Made by a program: the position numbers and the translations under genes | Assembly: GCA_947626825.1 (NCBI GenBank) | Contig: CANQTM010000013.1 | Span: 1-41,355, forward strand | DNA length: 41,355 nucleotides | Source: an uncultured Bacilli bacterium | GTDB taxonomy: Bacteria; Bacillota_I; Bacilli_A; RFN20; CAG-631 | Direction: 5' to 3' | Notes under the pieces: model-generated | What the model was told of the DNA's origin: nothing | The model's database searches: none | Seen by the model: only the letters and a program-made list of their open reading frames with translations | Shown here: positions 32,697 through 40,373 of the stretch, one piece after another | Layout of the letters: each line of letters starts with the position of its first letter | Numbering within the stretch: the first letter of the stretch is position 1

Positions 32697-32706
32697 AAAT
32701 TACACA

Positions 32707-34029
32707 CTAAAATTTAAGCCTTAAACCTTTAGGATAATGATTCTTTAATTGATTATTAACATGTTTCACCCAACCTAAAGGTATTTTTTTATATGTAACA
32801 ATTTTGTAACCACTATTACCTTCTTTAGAAATAGTTAAACCTTTTAAATATTCTCTTGTCTCGTCTTCATTTAATTCAATATACATTTCTTGAGGCATTT
32901 TAAAATATTTAGAAAACGCATGTGCAGGTTCAAAATGATTATTTGATGTTGTTCCTATTTCCATTCCATAACGATTAATTTTAACATCGTATAAATCAAA
33001 TTTAGTAAAATTAGCAAATGAATAATTATTTTTGAATAAAATAATATCATTACTATTAATATCCACCTTAATATCATTTAAAAATTTTAAAACATCTTTT
33101 GATGGTTTAGATGTTTTTATTTCTTTATAATACGAATTTAAAGGTGTCTCTTCTCTCTTCTTTTTTAATATGAAAATAACTTGTCCTTCACCTTCAAATT
33201 TATGTGGATAAAGTCTTAGTCCACCTTTGATGTTAATTGTGTCATTGTAAAGTTTATTTAAACTAATTGGCACAATTTCAATGTCAGGATGATTGTTTAA
33301 AAAGAATTCTATTACTTCTTCATTCTCTTGTATTGAAAAAGAACATGTTGAATATAGAATTTCACCTTCTGGTGCAAGCATTTCATAAGCATCTTCAATC
33401 AATGATTTTTGTATACTTTGACAATTATATACTTTTTCTATTGACCACTCTTCTTCAGCTTGTTTATTTTTTCTAAACATTGCAGATCCTGAACATGGAG
33501 CATCAATAATAATTTTATTAAAATAATTTTTAAAATGTTTTTTATAATGTTTTGAATCATCATTTAGAACAATTACATTGTCAAAACCATATTTTTCAAT
33601 ATTAGCTGACAATATTTTACTTCTTATCTCATGAATATCATTTGCAATTAATAGACCAGTGTTTTCCAATTTATTTAAAATATTAAATGATTTTCCTCCA
33701 GGAGCTGCACACATATCAAGTACTTTCTCATCTTTTTGAATGTTTAATAATGATACTGCCATCATAGATGAAGGCTCTTGAATATAAAAAGCACCAGCAA
33801 TAAATTCTAGTGATTTACCAAATTCAATCTCTTCTTTATCATATATATATGCATTTTCAATATGAGGATGTTTCTTTAAATTTATTGAATTATTAAAAAG
33901 ATCATTGATGCTTATGTTATAGTTATTATTTAACATAAAACAATGAATTTCAGGCATTTTCCTTGAATTAATAATTAGTTCTGTCTCGTCTTTGCTTAAA
34001 AAAGTTTCTAAATGTTCTTTAAAATTCAT
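32707..34029 (-). CDS. RsmF/NOL1-NOP2-Sun family rRNA (cytosine-C5) methyltransferase
   Basis: About 440 residues. SAM binding site DMCAAPGGKS lies near residue 105. The two catalytic-region cysteines are in DAPCSGSAMF (about C179) and YSTCSFSIQENE (about C229). The C-terminal third, ending GWVKHVNNQLKNHYPKGLRLKF (start GWVKHVNN), is the PUA-like tail of RsmF-type enzymes. It probably methylates a cytosine of 16S rRNA. There are two candidate starts, ATG at 34047 and at 34029, neither with a ribosome site. I prefer 34029 because MNFKEHLETFL fits the family start and a -10-like TACAAT (34053-34048, - strand) would start transcription near 34041. First - strand gene beyond the terminus gap. Confidence 0.88.
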   Translation of the reverse strand: MNFKEHLETFLSKDETELIINSRKMPEIHCFMLNNNYNISINDLFNNSINLKKHPHIENAYIYDKEEIEFGKSLEFIAGAFYIQEPSSMMAVSLLNIQKDEKVLDMCAAPGGKSFNILNKLENTGLLIANDIHEIRSKILSANIEKYGFDNVIVLNDDSKHYKKHFKNYFNKIIIDAPCSGSAMFRKNKQAEEEWSIEKVYNCQSIQKSLIEDAYEMLAPEGEILYSTCSFSIQENEEVIEFFLNNHPDIEIVPISLNKLYNDTINIKGGLRLYPHKFEGEGQVIFILKKKREETPLNSYYKEIKTSKPSKDVLKFLNDIKVDINSNDIILFKNNYSFANFTKFDLYDVKINRYGMEIGTTSNNHFEPAHAFSKYFKMPQEMYIELNEDETREYLKGLTISKEGNSGYKIVTYKKIPLGWVKHVNNQLKNHYPKGLRLKF

Positions 34030-34202
34030 TTTTAATTTTAAGTACATATTGTATTTAAAATATATAAATTACAAATAATACATTATGTACATATTGCACA
34101 TTATGTTTTTTTATATAAATTATGTATTTATTTCATAAATTAAAATACAATATCATCCTTTCTTCAACTAAATTATACTATATTAATTTTTAACAGTAAA
34201 AT

Positions 34203-34230
34203 AAAAACAATCTTTAATTGATTGTTTTTA
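34203..34230 (-). terminator. Terminator of the permease/binding-protein operon
   Basis: AAAAACAATC (34203-34212) pairs perfectly with GATTGTTTTT (34220-34229) around a 7-base loop. On the - strand the stem ends in TTTTT followed by ATTTTA. It can work in both directions. Confidence 0.75.
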
Positions 34231-34235
34231 ATAAA

Positions 34236-34997
34236 TTAATTATTTTTTATTAGTTTTTTCTTTATTAAATTACTTAATAATTCTATTACAAGTAATATTA
34301 GTATTGCAATTGTTCCCCATGCTAATATACCTGCCATATTTACATCATTTGCTTGAACATATTTTAATGATGTACCTATCCCATAAACTGTTGCTCCACT
34401 TAATACTTCTGACATTATTTCAACTTTAAATGCTAATGCAAAACTTGATGCAATTCCTACCAAAATATAGTTAAATGCTAATGGTATTTTGATTTTAATA
34501 ACATTTAATAGATTATTTCCCCCATCTAAAGAAATTGCATCATTTATATTTTTTGGTATGTTTGTAATTCCACCAACAACAGCTTCATATAATATAGGAA
34601 ATGCTACTAAAATTACAACAAATATTGGTGCATTAGCAAAGCCTATCATTACTATAAATAAAAATAATAAGCATGCTGTTGGTATTGTTTTTAGTGTAGT
34701 AATAAATGGTTTAAATATTAAATAAAAATTATTAAATAAACCAGCTATAGTACCAAAAAATAATGCTAACATAATCGATATTAAATAACCAACTAACATT
34801 TTCCATAAACTATTTAAAATAGATAAATAAGTTGACTTAGTTATTAATAAATTTCTTAAATAGTTAAATGTCTCTATTGGTCCTGGAAATACTAAAACTT
34901 TTTCTCCAATAATTTCAGCAATTACAAACCAAATTAATATTAGTAACAAAAATCCAATAATACTAAATGTTATTTTTTTGTATTTAGTAAATATCAT
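34236..34997 (-). CDS. NitT/TauT-type ABC importer permease (SsuC/ThiX-like)
   Basis: 253 residues with about six TM segments. VFPGPIETFNYLRNLL near residue 35 is typical of SsuC/TauC-like permeases. The ATPase-contact loop includes ISLDGGNNLLNVIKIKIPLA near 158, and VGIASSFALAFKVEIMSEVLSG (core ALAFKVEIMSEVL) is the family C-terminal signature. It overlaps the binding-protein gene by 14 bases, so the two form an operon. The usual third gene, an SsuB-like ATPase, is absent on both sides; a shared ATPase elsewhere is likely. Substrate unknown; thiamine precursors, sulfonates and other small organics are all possible. Confidence 0.87.
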   Translation of the reverse strand: MIFTKYKKITFSIIGFLLLILIWFVIAEIIGEKVLVFPGPIETFNYLRNLLITKSTYLSILNSLWKMLVGYLISIMLALFFGTIAGLFNNFYLIFKPFITTLKTIPTACLLFLFIVMIGFANAPIFVVILVAFPILYEAVVGGITNIPKNINDAISLDGGNNLLNVIKIKIPLAFNYILVGIASSFALAFKVEIMSEVLSGATVYGIGTSLKYVQANDVNMAGILAWGTIAILILLVIELLSNLIKKKLIKNN

Positions 34998-35895
34998 CTT
35001 TTGAAATTGTTTGATTAAATAATTGTAAGAAATTACTTATAGCTGTAAAGTTATCTTTTGCTTCTTTAAATCCTAAACCAATACTATTATTTTTATTTAA
35101 ACAAGTAATAATTGTTTCAGCATCAATTCCTATTTTAGTATTAAATGCTTCAGGTGTCATATCTTCATGACCTTCATAGATCTTTTGAGAATTATTTAAT
35201 AATTCATTAATTTCTTCTTTTGTTTCTTTTAAGAATTCTTTTCTTGCACTTTTACTTACAGTATTTTTTATGAAAATACCAGCTTGAATCATTTCATTTC
35301 CACCTGATTTAGCTTTATATTCACTTTGAATATCTTTGTAAATAGAAGCACTTGTATTTTGTAATAAAGCTTTAGATAAAACTGGTTCAGCTATAAATAC
35401 ATATTTAACATCTTCAGTTCCATTTTTCTTTGAAATTAAACATTTTGCTGCATCTTGAACATTGTTTACATATGAAATATTAGTGTAATCAGTACCATAT
35501 AAATATTCAAATACTTTTTGTGGTGTTTGACCCATACCAAATAAAACAATGTTGTCATCTTTATCCATATTGTTATTATCATCAATACCAGTACTTGCAA
35601 TATAGAAATTTCCAAATGTTATATTTGCTGCTAATTTATATGGAGCACCACTTTCAATTGCTTTAACTCCAGATACAGTATCAATTACAATTACATCACT
35701 GCCATTATTAGTCATGCTACTAACAATGTTAGCAGGTGTTGAATTAGTTTGAAATTCAACATCATCTACCCTTTCATAAAATGCAATTGCAGGAGCCCCT
35801 GTTGGACATAAAATTGTTAGATCATCACCATCAACATCATTACAACTTGCAATACTTAATAATATAGGCAAAAGCATTAAAATTCTTTTTTTCAT
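34984..35895 (-). CDS. Solute-binding lipoprotein of the NitT/TauT-type importer
   Basis: 303 residues. The signal peptide ends SIASC (lipidated C18). LTILCPTGAPAIAFYE, then TPANIVSSMTNNGSDVIVIDTVSG, follows the NMT1/SsuA-like pattern in which the first strand and a Gly-Ala-Pro turn form the ligand pocket. The middle (VLFGMGQTPQKVFEYLYG) and YVFIAEPVLSKALLQ fit the second lobe. AAAGGA precedes the ATG. It is divergent from a Crp/Fnr regulator, with a TGTGA-N6-TCACA box between them. Confidence 0.83.
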   Translation of the reverse strand: MKKRILMLLPILLSIASCNDVDGDDLTILCPTGAPAIAFYERVDDVEFQTNSTPANIVSSMTNNGSDVIVIDTVSGVKAIESGAPYKLAANITFGNFYIASTGIDDNNNMDKDDNIVLFGMGQTPQKVFEYLYGTDYTNISYVNNVQDAAKCLISKKNGTEDVKYVFIAEPVLSKALLQNTSASIYKDIQSEYKAKSGGNEMIQAGIFIKNTVSKSARKEFLKETKEEINELLNNSQKIYEGHEDMTPEAFNTKIGIDAETIITCLNKNNSIGLGFKEAKDNFTAISNFLQLFNQTISKDDIY

Positions 35896-35923
35896 TTTTT
35901 TTGTTCCTTTCTCTTTTTTTTAT

Positions 35924-35951
35924 ATCATAATTATAATATAATTATTTACAA
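35924..35951 (-). promoter_or_regulatory. Putative promoter of the binding-protein/permease operon
   Basis: On the - strand TTGTAA (35951-35946), a 16-base spacer, then TATGAT (35929-35924). The Crp-type box lies just upstream of the -35. Confidence 0.45.
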
Positions 35952-35956
35952 GAAAA

Positions 35957-35972
35957 TGTGATTTTAATCACA
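35957..35972. promoter_or_regulatory. Crp/Fnr-type operator, TGTGA-N6-TCACA
   Basis: TGTGATTTTAATCACA is a perfect inverted repeat identical to the classical CRP half-sites. It lies between the divergent importer operon and the Crp/Fnr-family gene, immediately before the latter's start codon and upstream of the importer's -35. The regulator probably controls both. Confidence 0.7.
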
Positions 35973-35981
35973 ATATATATT

Positions 35982-36557
35982 ATGAATGAACAAGAATTTA
36001 TTAAATATTTATTACAAAATGCTAATTTTATAAAAAAACATAACAAAGATGAAATCATTTTTAATGAAAATGACCTTTGCGAATATGTTTGCATTGTTAA
36101 AAATGGTGAAATATTAGTTTCTTCATATTCTTATAAAGGAAATGAAATAATATTTAAAAAAATAAAACCAATGTCTATGTTTGGACATTTATTAATTTTT
36201 GCTACTAACAATGTTTATAGAGGTATCATTATTAGTAAAACAAACTCAGAAATTGCTTATATAAATAAAAATTGTTTTTATAATTTAATTATTAAAGAAC
36301 CTTTTTTAAGTCAATATCTTGCTATTTTAAGTGATGATATTTTAATTTCAAAAGAAAAAACACGTGTCTTATCTTTTAATTCGACAAGTGATCGTTTATT
36401 ATATTTATTATCAATTCATCAAAGCCTTAAATTTGAATCAATTTCATCTTTAGCAAAAGATTTATCAATCACTAGAGAATCGCTTTCTAGAACGCTTAAA
36501 AGCCTTGAAAAACAAGAAATTATTAAAATAAAAAATAAAACTATTTATTTAAAATAA
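35982..36557 (+). CDS. Crp/Fnr-family transcriptional regulator
   Basis: 191 residues, the only + strand gene in the right-hand block. The N-terminal cNMP-binding-like barrel (about 10-110) includes CEYVCIVKNGEILVSSYS and MSMFGHLLIF. There are few Cys and no FNR iron-sulfur cysteine set. The C-terminal winged helix has ISSLAKDLSITRESLSRTLKSLE (core TRESLSRTL), the RE-R recognition pattern that reads TGTGA half-sites. The barrel lacks the usual RxA cAMP pocket, so the effector is unknown. The ATG at 35982 is chosen; the upstream GTG at 35958 is inside the operator. There is no clear ribosome site. It is short compared with most Crp proteins (about 210-230). Confidence 0.85.
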   Translation: MNEQEFIKYLLQNANFIKKHNKDEIIFNENDLCEYVCIVKNGEILVSSYSYKGNEIIFKKIKPMSMFGHLLIFATNNVYRGIIISKTNSEIAYINKNCFYNLIIKEPFLSQYLAILSDDILISKEKTRVLSFNSTSDRLLYLLSIHQSLKFESISSLAKDLSITRESLSRTLKSLEKQEIIKIKNKTIYLK

Positions 36558-36581
36558 TTTTATTTTCTAAATTGTTATTTT
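36551..36581. terminator. Possible bidirectional terminator between the regulator and deoB
   Basis: AAAATAA (36551-36557) pairs with TTATTTT (36575-36581), spanning the two convergent stop codons. The stem is all A/T, so it is weak. Confidence 0.35.
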
Positions 36582-37750
36582 AATTTATTTAATATTGATT
36601 TTCCAAGACCCGTGTTTGCAACATCAAAATTATCAGCAATTGTTGCAGCAAGTGTTGCAAAAGTATCTTCTTCATTTAAAATACCACATTCTTTAAAGGC
36701 CTTACTATAAATAAGTAGAGGTACTTTTTCTCTTGTATGGTCACTACCTTGCCATGTTGGGTCATTTCCATGATCAGCTGTGATAAACATAATATCTTGC
36801 TCATTTAATAATGTTTTAAATTTAGTAACATATTGATCAAATTTTTCTATAGCTTTGCCATAGCCAACTACATCTCTTCTATGACCATATTCCATATCAA
36901 AATCAACTAAATTGGCAAAACATAAACCAGTAAAATCTTCTTTCATTTTAGTTATTATTTTTTCACATCCATCATCATTTGAAACTATTTTATTACTTTC
37001 AGTTAGACCTTGTTCAGCAAAAATATCATATATTTTACCAATTGAGATAACACTATATCCTGCATCTTTTAAATAATCAAGTTCAGTTTTAGCAAATGGT
37101 TTTAATGCATAATCATGTCTTTTTGGTGTTCTTTTAAAGTTTTCAGAATTAGTACCAATAAATGGACGAGCAATGATTCTTCCTAATTTATATTTATCAT
37201 CAAGAGTCACTTCACGTGCTATTTCACACATTTTATATAATTGTTCAATTGGAATAACATCTTCATGAGCTGCAATTTGTAAAACAGAATCACTTGAAGT
37301 ATAAACAATAACAGCTCCTGTTTTTAAATGTTGTTCTCCTAATTGTTTAATTATTTCTGTTCCTGAAGCAGCAACATTACCAATTATTTTTCTTTGCCAT
37401 TTTTGTTCTAAAATATCAATTAATTCTTTAGGAAATCCTGTTTCTGTAAAAGTTTTAAAAGGTTTTTCTACTTTTAAACCCATTAATTCATAATGACCAG
37501 TTAATGTATCTTTACCATTTGATATTTCATTTAATGCTAAGGCATATGAATGATCTAATTTGCTATTACTTGGTGTAATATCACAAATCCTATCAATTCC
37601 TAGACTTCTAAGTTCTGGAACATTAAGATGCATTTTATCATCAATATGTTTAAAAGTATTTGATCCTTCATCTCCATATTTTTTAGCATCTTTTCCATGT
37701 CCAATTCCCATTGAATCACAAACAATTACAAAAATTCTTTTAAATCTCAT
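36575..37750 (-). CDS. deoB: Phosphopentomutase
   Basis: 391 residues. It interconverts (deoxy)ribose 1-phosphate and 5-phosphate, linking nucleoside breakdown to the pentose pathway. The alkaline phosphatase-superfamily metal motifs are present: VIVCDSMGIG near residue 9, the KDTLTGHYELMG segment with the phosphorylated Thr near 95, FITADHGNDPTWQGSDHTREKVPLL near the C-terminus (ADHGND and SDHTREK). The length is typical. It overlaps the Xer gene by 4 bases (ATGA). It fits the nucleic-acid salvage theme of the window. Confidence 0.95.
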   Translation of the reverse strand: MRFKRIFVIVCDSMGIGHGKDAKKYGDEGSNTFKHIDDKMHLNVPELRSLGIDRICDITPSNSKLDHSYALALNEISNGKDTLTGHYELMGLKVEKPFKTFTETGFPKELIDILEQKWQRKIIGNVAASGTEIIKQLGEQHLKTGAVIVYTSSDSVLQIAAHEDVIPIEQLYKMCEIAREVTLDDKYKLGRIIARPFIGTNSENFKRTPKRHDYALKPFAKTELDYLKDAGYSVISIGKIYDIFAEQGLTESNKIVSNDDGCEKIITKMKEDFTGLCFANLVDFDMEYGHRRDVVGYGKAIEKFDQYVTKFKTLLNEQDIMFITADHGNDPTWQGSDHTREKVPLLIYSKAFKECGILNEEDTFATLAATIADNFDVANTGLGKSILNKLK

Positions 37751-38646
37751 TTGTCATCTTCCTTTCTTAAGTTTAATGGATCTTGAAATTTCTTAAAATA
37801 ATCATCTTTTATTTTATTTTTAGAAATATTTAAATATATTTGTGTTGTTGAAATATCTTTATGTCCTAATAATTCTTGTACACTTCTAATATCAGCTCCA
37901 TTTTCTAACATATGTGTTGCAAAGCAATGTCTTAATGTATGTGGTGTAACTTTAAGTTTTATATCGGCCTTTTTGGCCGATTCACTAATTATATTATATA
38001 TCATTTGTCTTGACAGTGGTTTACCATTTTCATTGACAAATACATATTTACTTTCAAGTCCAAATAATATTTCATTTCTCACATTATTTGTATAATTATC
38101 TAAAGCTATTTTTAATAATTCACCAACAACAATTACTTTTTCTTTATTTCCTTTACCTATTACTCTAATATAGCCATCAGTAAAATTAATATCACTATAT
38201 GTTAAATTTACAAGTTCGGAAACTCTTAGTCCTGTAATATATAACATCATAATAATAACTTTATTTCTTTCACCTAGAATATTATTATCTTGAATCGCAA
38301 TCATTTTTTTTATATCTTCAAGTTTTATAATTCTTGGATATACTTTTTCATTTTTAATATGTTCAAGTCTATTAACATCCACATTTATAGATTTTTTATT
38401 AGCAATTTCATAATTATAAAATTCTTTTAATGCAGTCATTTTTCTATTGTAACTTTTATTTTTAAAATTATTTTTATTTAAATAATTATAAATATCTTCA
38501 TTAATTGCACTATTAAAATCTTTATTGATACTTGTTAGGTATTCATAAAATTTATTTAAATCATTGCCATAAGCTTCTAAAGTTTTATTTGATAAATTTC
38601 TAATGGCTAATAAGTCATTTAAAAAATATTTAATTTCCTGATTCAT
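37747..38646 (-). CDS. XerC/XerD-type tyrosine recombinase
   Basis: 299 residues. The N-terminal SAM-like core-binding domain covers about 1-90. The catalytic domain has the full set: R141 in TGLRVSEL, K165 in IGKGNKEK, H236 and R239 in HTLRHCFATHML, H262 in LLGHKDIS, and nucleophile Y271 in TQIYLNIS. Size and spacing fit chromosomal XerC/XerD rather than integrases. With the dif-like site about 5 kb away it is the obvious candidate for chromosome dimer resolution. No second xer gene is in the window. It overlaps dinB upstream (17 bases) and deoB downstream (4 bases), all in one operon. Confidence 0.9.
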   Translation of the reverse strand: MNQEIKYFLNDLLAIRNLSNKTLEAYGNDLNKFYEYLTSINKDFNSAINEDIYNYLNKNNFKNKSYNRKMTALKEFYNYEIANKKSINVDVNRLEHIKNEKVYPRIIKLEDIKKMIAIQDNNILGERNKVIIMMLYITGLRVSELVNLTYSDINFTDGYIRVIGKGNKEKVIVVGELLKIALDNYTNNVRNEILFGLESKYVFVNENGKPLSRQMIYNIISESAKKADIKLKVTPHTLRHCFATHMLENGADIRSVQELLGHKDISTTQIYLNISKNKIKDDYFKKFQDPLNLRKEDDK

Positions 38647-39799
38647 TTTTTATTGCATCCTTAGCTTTCATAAATATTTCTTTACCAGCCAAACCATTTA
38701 ATTTTCTAATTAAATCTGATGTTGTATCTTGAGCAATTATTTCTTTTGAAAATAAATCTAATTGTTTATGATATTGTTCTTTAAAGATTAAATTTGAAAC
38801 AGTTACTCCAACTAGTCTTATAACTTTAATTTCAAATTTATCATATAATTTTAATATTTCAATTAATATTTTATCATTATCATCTGTTGGATCAATAATT
38901 TGTTTTGATTTAGATTTTGAAATAAAATTTTGATCTTTTAATGTTAATGATATTGTATAACCTAACATATTTGCAGCCTTTAAACGCATTGAAACTTCAT
39001 CACAAAGCCATTTTAAATTTTCTTTAATTGTTTCATAGTCATTAGTATTTCTTTCTAAAGTGTGAGAGTTACCAATGCTTTTAGGTGGTTCATTATGTAT
39101 TGTTATTCTTTCAGCTATTTCACCTTTACATAAAGAAATTATATTATCATAAAAGCTACCTAATATTTCTTTTACTTTAATTGAATTTGAGTTAACTAAA
39201 TCACCTATTGTTTTTATACCAATTTCTATTAGTTTATTTGATGTTGCTTTACCAATTCCATATGTGTTTTCAATTTTTAAAGGCCATATAATATCTGGAA
39301 CATCTTTTTTCTTAATAATTGTTATTCCTAAAGGCTTTTTATAATCAGAACCCATTTTTGCTAAAAAACGACAATAGGAAACACCAATTGAACAAGGAAT
39401 ATGAATTTTTTCATATATTTCTTTTTGTAAATTTACAAAATATTGATATGGATCTTGACCTAAATATATATCAGTCATGTCAATATATGCTTCATCAATT
39501 GAAGCAACATCAACAATTTTATAACGACTTTTTAAAAAACTAAATATTTCATCACTAACTTTGGAATAATATTCATGGTCAACAGGTAAAAAAATGCCAT
39601 TTTTACATGTTTCTTTTGCAAGATAAATTGGCATAGTGGTATAAATTCCATCTTTTTTTGCTTCATAAGAGGCAGCAGAAACAATACTTCTATTTGAAGT
39701 ACCTCCAATAATTATTTTTTTTCCTTTTAATGATGGATCTCTTTTAACCTCACAACTGGCAAAGAAACAATTCATATCAATATGAACAATGACTGGCAT
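38630..39799 (-). CDS. dinB: DNA polymerase IV (Y-family, DinB)
   Basis: 389 residues. Error-prone translesion polymerase. HIDMNCFFASCE (residues 6-17) holds the first metal Asp and the steric-gate Phe; the usual second Asp (HIDMD) is Asn. VASIDEAYIDMTDIY near 100 holds the catalytic Asp-Glu pair. NTYGIGKATSNKLIEIGIKTIGDL is the thumb helix-hairpin-helix (core YGIGKATSNKL). QLDLF at residues 346-350 is a canonical sliding-clamp binding motif. It starts 1 base after the dCMP deaminase stop, so it is co-transcribed. Confidence 0.94.
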   Translation of the reverse strand: MPVIVHIDMNCFFASCEVKRDPSLKGKKIIIGGTSNRSIVSAASYEAKKDGIYTTMPIYLAKETCKNGIFLPVDHEYYSKVSDEIFSFLKSRYKIVDVASIDEAYIDMTDIYLGQDPYQYFVNLQKEIYEKIHIPCSIGVSYCRFLAKMGSDYKKPLGITIIKKKDVPDIIWPLKIENTYGIGKATSNKLIEIGIKTIGDLVNSNSIKVKEILGSFYDNIISLCKGEIAERITIHNEPPKSIGNSHTLERNTNDYETIKENLKWLCDEVSMRLKAANMLGYTISLTLKDQNFISKSKSKQIIDPTDDNDKILIEILKLYDKFEIKVIRLVGVTVSNLIFKEQYHKQLDLFSKEIIAQDTTSDLIRKLNGLAGKEIFMKAKDAIKNESGN

Positions 39800-39800
39800 A

Positions 39801-40265
39801 TTAGTCTAATTCAATTTTTTCTCCTTTAAATTGTCTAACTTTAATGTTAGTAAATTGTAACATTTTTTTAGCAGCTAAATCAAAATCTACACCTTCATAT
39901 TTATTATCTTCAAAAACAAGTTCTTTAATACCTGCTTGAATAATCGCTTTCATACATTCATTACATGGAAATAATGTTACATATAAAATACAATCTTTAA
40001 GTGGCGTTGTAGCATTTAAAATGGCATTTAATTCTGCATGAACAACATAAGCATATTTTGTATCTTGTAATTTCCCATCTTTTATATTCCAAGGAAATTT
40101 ATTATCATCACAACCTCTTGGCATGCCATTATAACCAACAGCAACAATCCTTTTATCTTCATTTACAATACAACAACCAACTTGAGTATTTGGATCTTTA
40201 CTTCTTTTTGCTGAAAGCTTAGCAATGCCCATAAAATATTCATCCCATGTAATAATTCTTTTCAT
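39801..40265 (-). CDS. dCMP deaminase (ComEB family)
   Basis: 154 residues. Converts dCMP to dUMP for thymidylate synthesis; ComEB-type proteins belong to this family. The zinc site is VVHAELNAIL (HAE, with catalytic Glu) plus FPCNECMKAI (PCxxC). The start WDEYFMGIAKLSAKRSKDPNTQVG (core AKRSKDPNTQVG) is characteristic. A potential -10 TATAAT (40297-40292, - strand) and AAGGGA precede the ATG. First gene of a four-gene operon with dinB, the Xer recombinase and deoB. Confidence 0.93.
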   Translation of the reverse strand: MKRIITWDEYFMGIAKLSAKRSKDPNTQVGCCIVNEDKRIVAVGYNGMPRGCDDNKFPWNIKDGKLQDTKYAYVVHAELNAILNATTPLKDCILYVTLFPCNECMKAIIQAGIKELVFEDNKYEGVDFDLAAKKMLQFTNIKVRQFKGEKIELD

Positions 40266-40291
40266 AAATTTTTAATTCCCTTCACATATTT

Positions 40292-40319
40292 ATTATACAA
40301 AAATTTTTATTTATTTGAA
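40292..40319 (-). promoter_or_regulatory. Putative promoter of the dCMP deaminase-dinB-xer-deoB operon
   Basis: On the - strand TTCAAA (40319-40314), a 16-base spacer, then a perfect TATAAT (40297-40292). The leader is about 20 bases. Confidence 0.5.
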
Positions 40320-40331
40320 ATATTTTTATAA

Positions 40332-40369
40332 AAAATGTAGATAACATTTCTCTACGCTATCTACATTTT
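40332..40369 (-). terminator. Terminator of the repeat surface protein gene
   Basis: AAAATGTAGATA (40332-40343) pairs perfectly with TATCTACATTTT (40358-40369), 12 bp with a 14-base loop. On the - strand it is followed by TTTATA. It lies 5 bases beyond the stop of the - strand gene. Confidence 0.75.
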
Positions 40370-40373
40370 AAAA

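Larger units (their letters stand above)
31826..32706. other. 880-bp gene-free AT-rich gap at the convergent strand switch
   Basis: Neither strand has a credible coding frame here; the longest open stretches are A/T-biased and lack ribosome sites. The gap holds the tex terminator, a second orphan hairpin with ten T, several TTATGTACA-type motifs including the perfect palindrome CATTATGTACATAATG (31849-31864), a CAGATT/AATCTG stem (32129-32154) and the dif-like site at 32669-32696. Genes on both sides point into it. I read it as the replication terminus region. Confidence 0.75.

Noticed and set aside
31842-32706. Replication origin in the AT-rich gap with DnaA-box-like motifs
   Set aside because: Genes on both sides point into the gap; origins have genes pointing away. 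dnaA, dnaN and rpmH are absent, and the dif-like site argues for a terminus.
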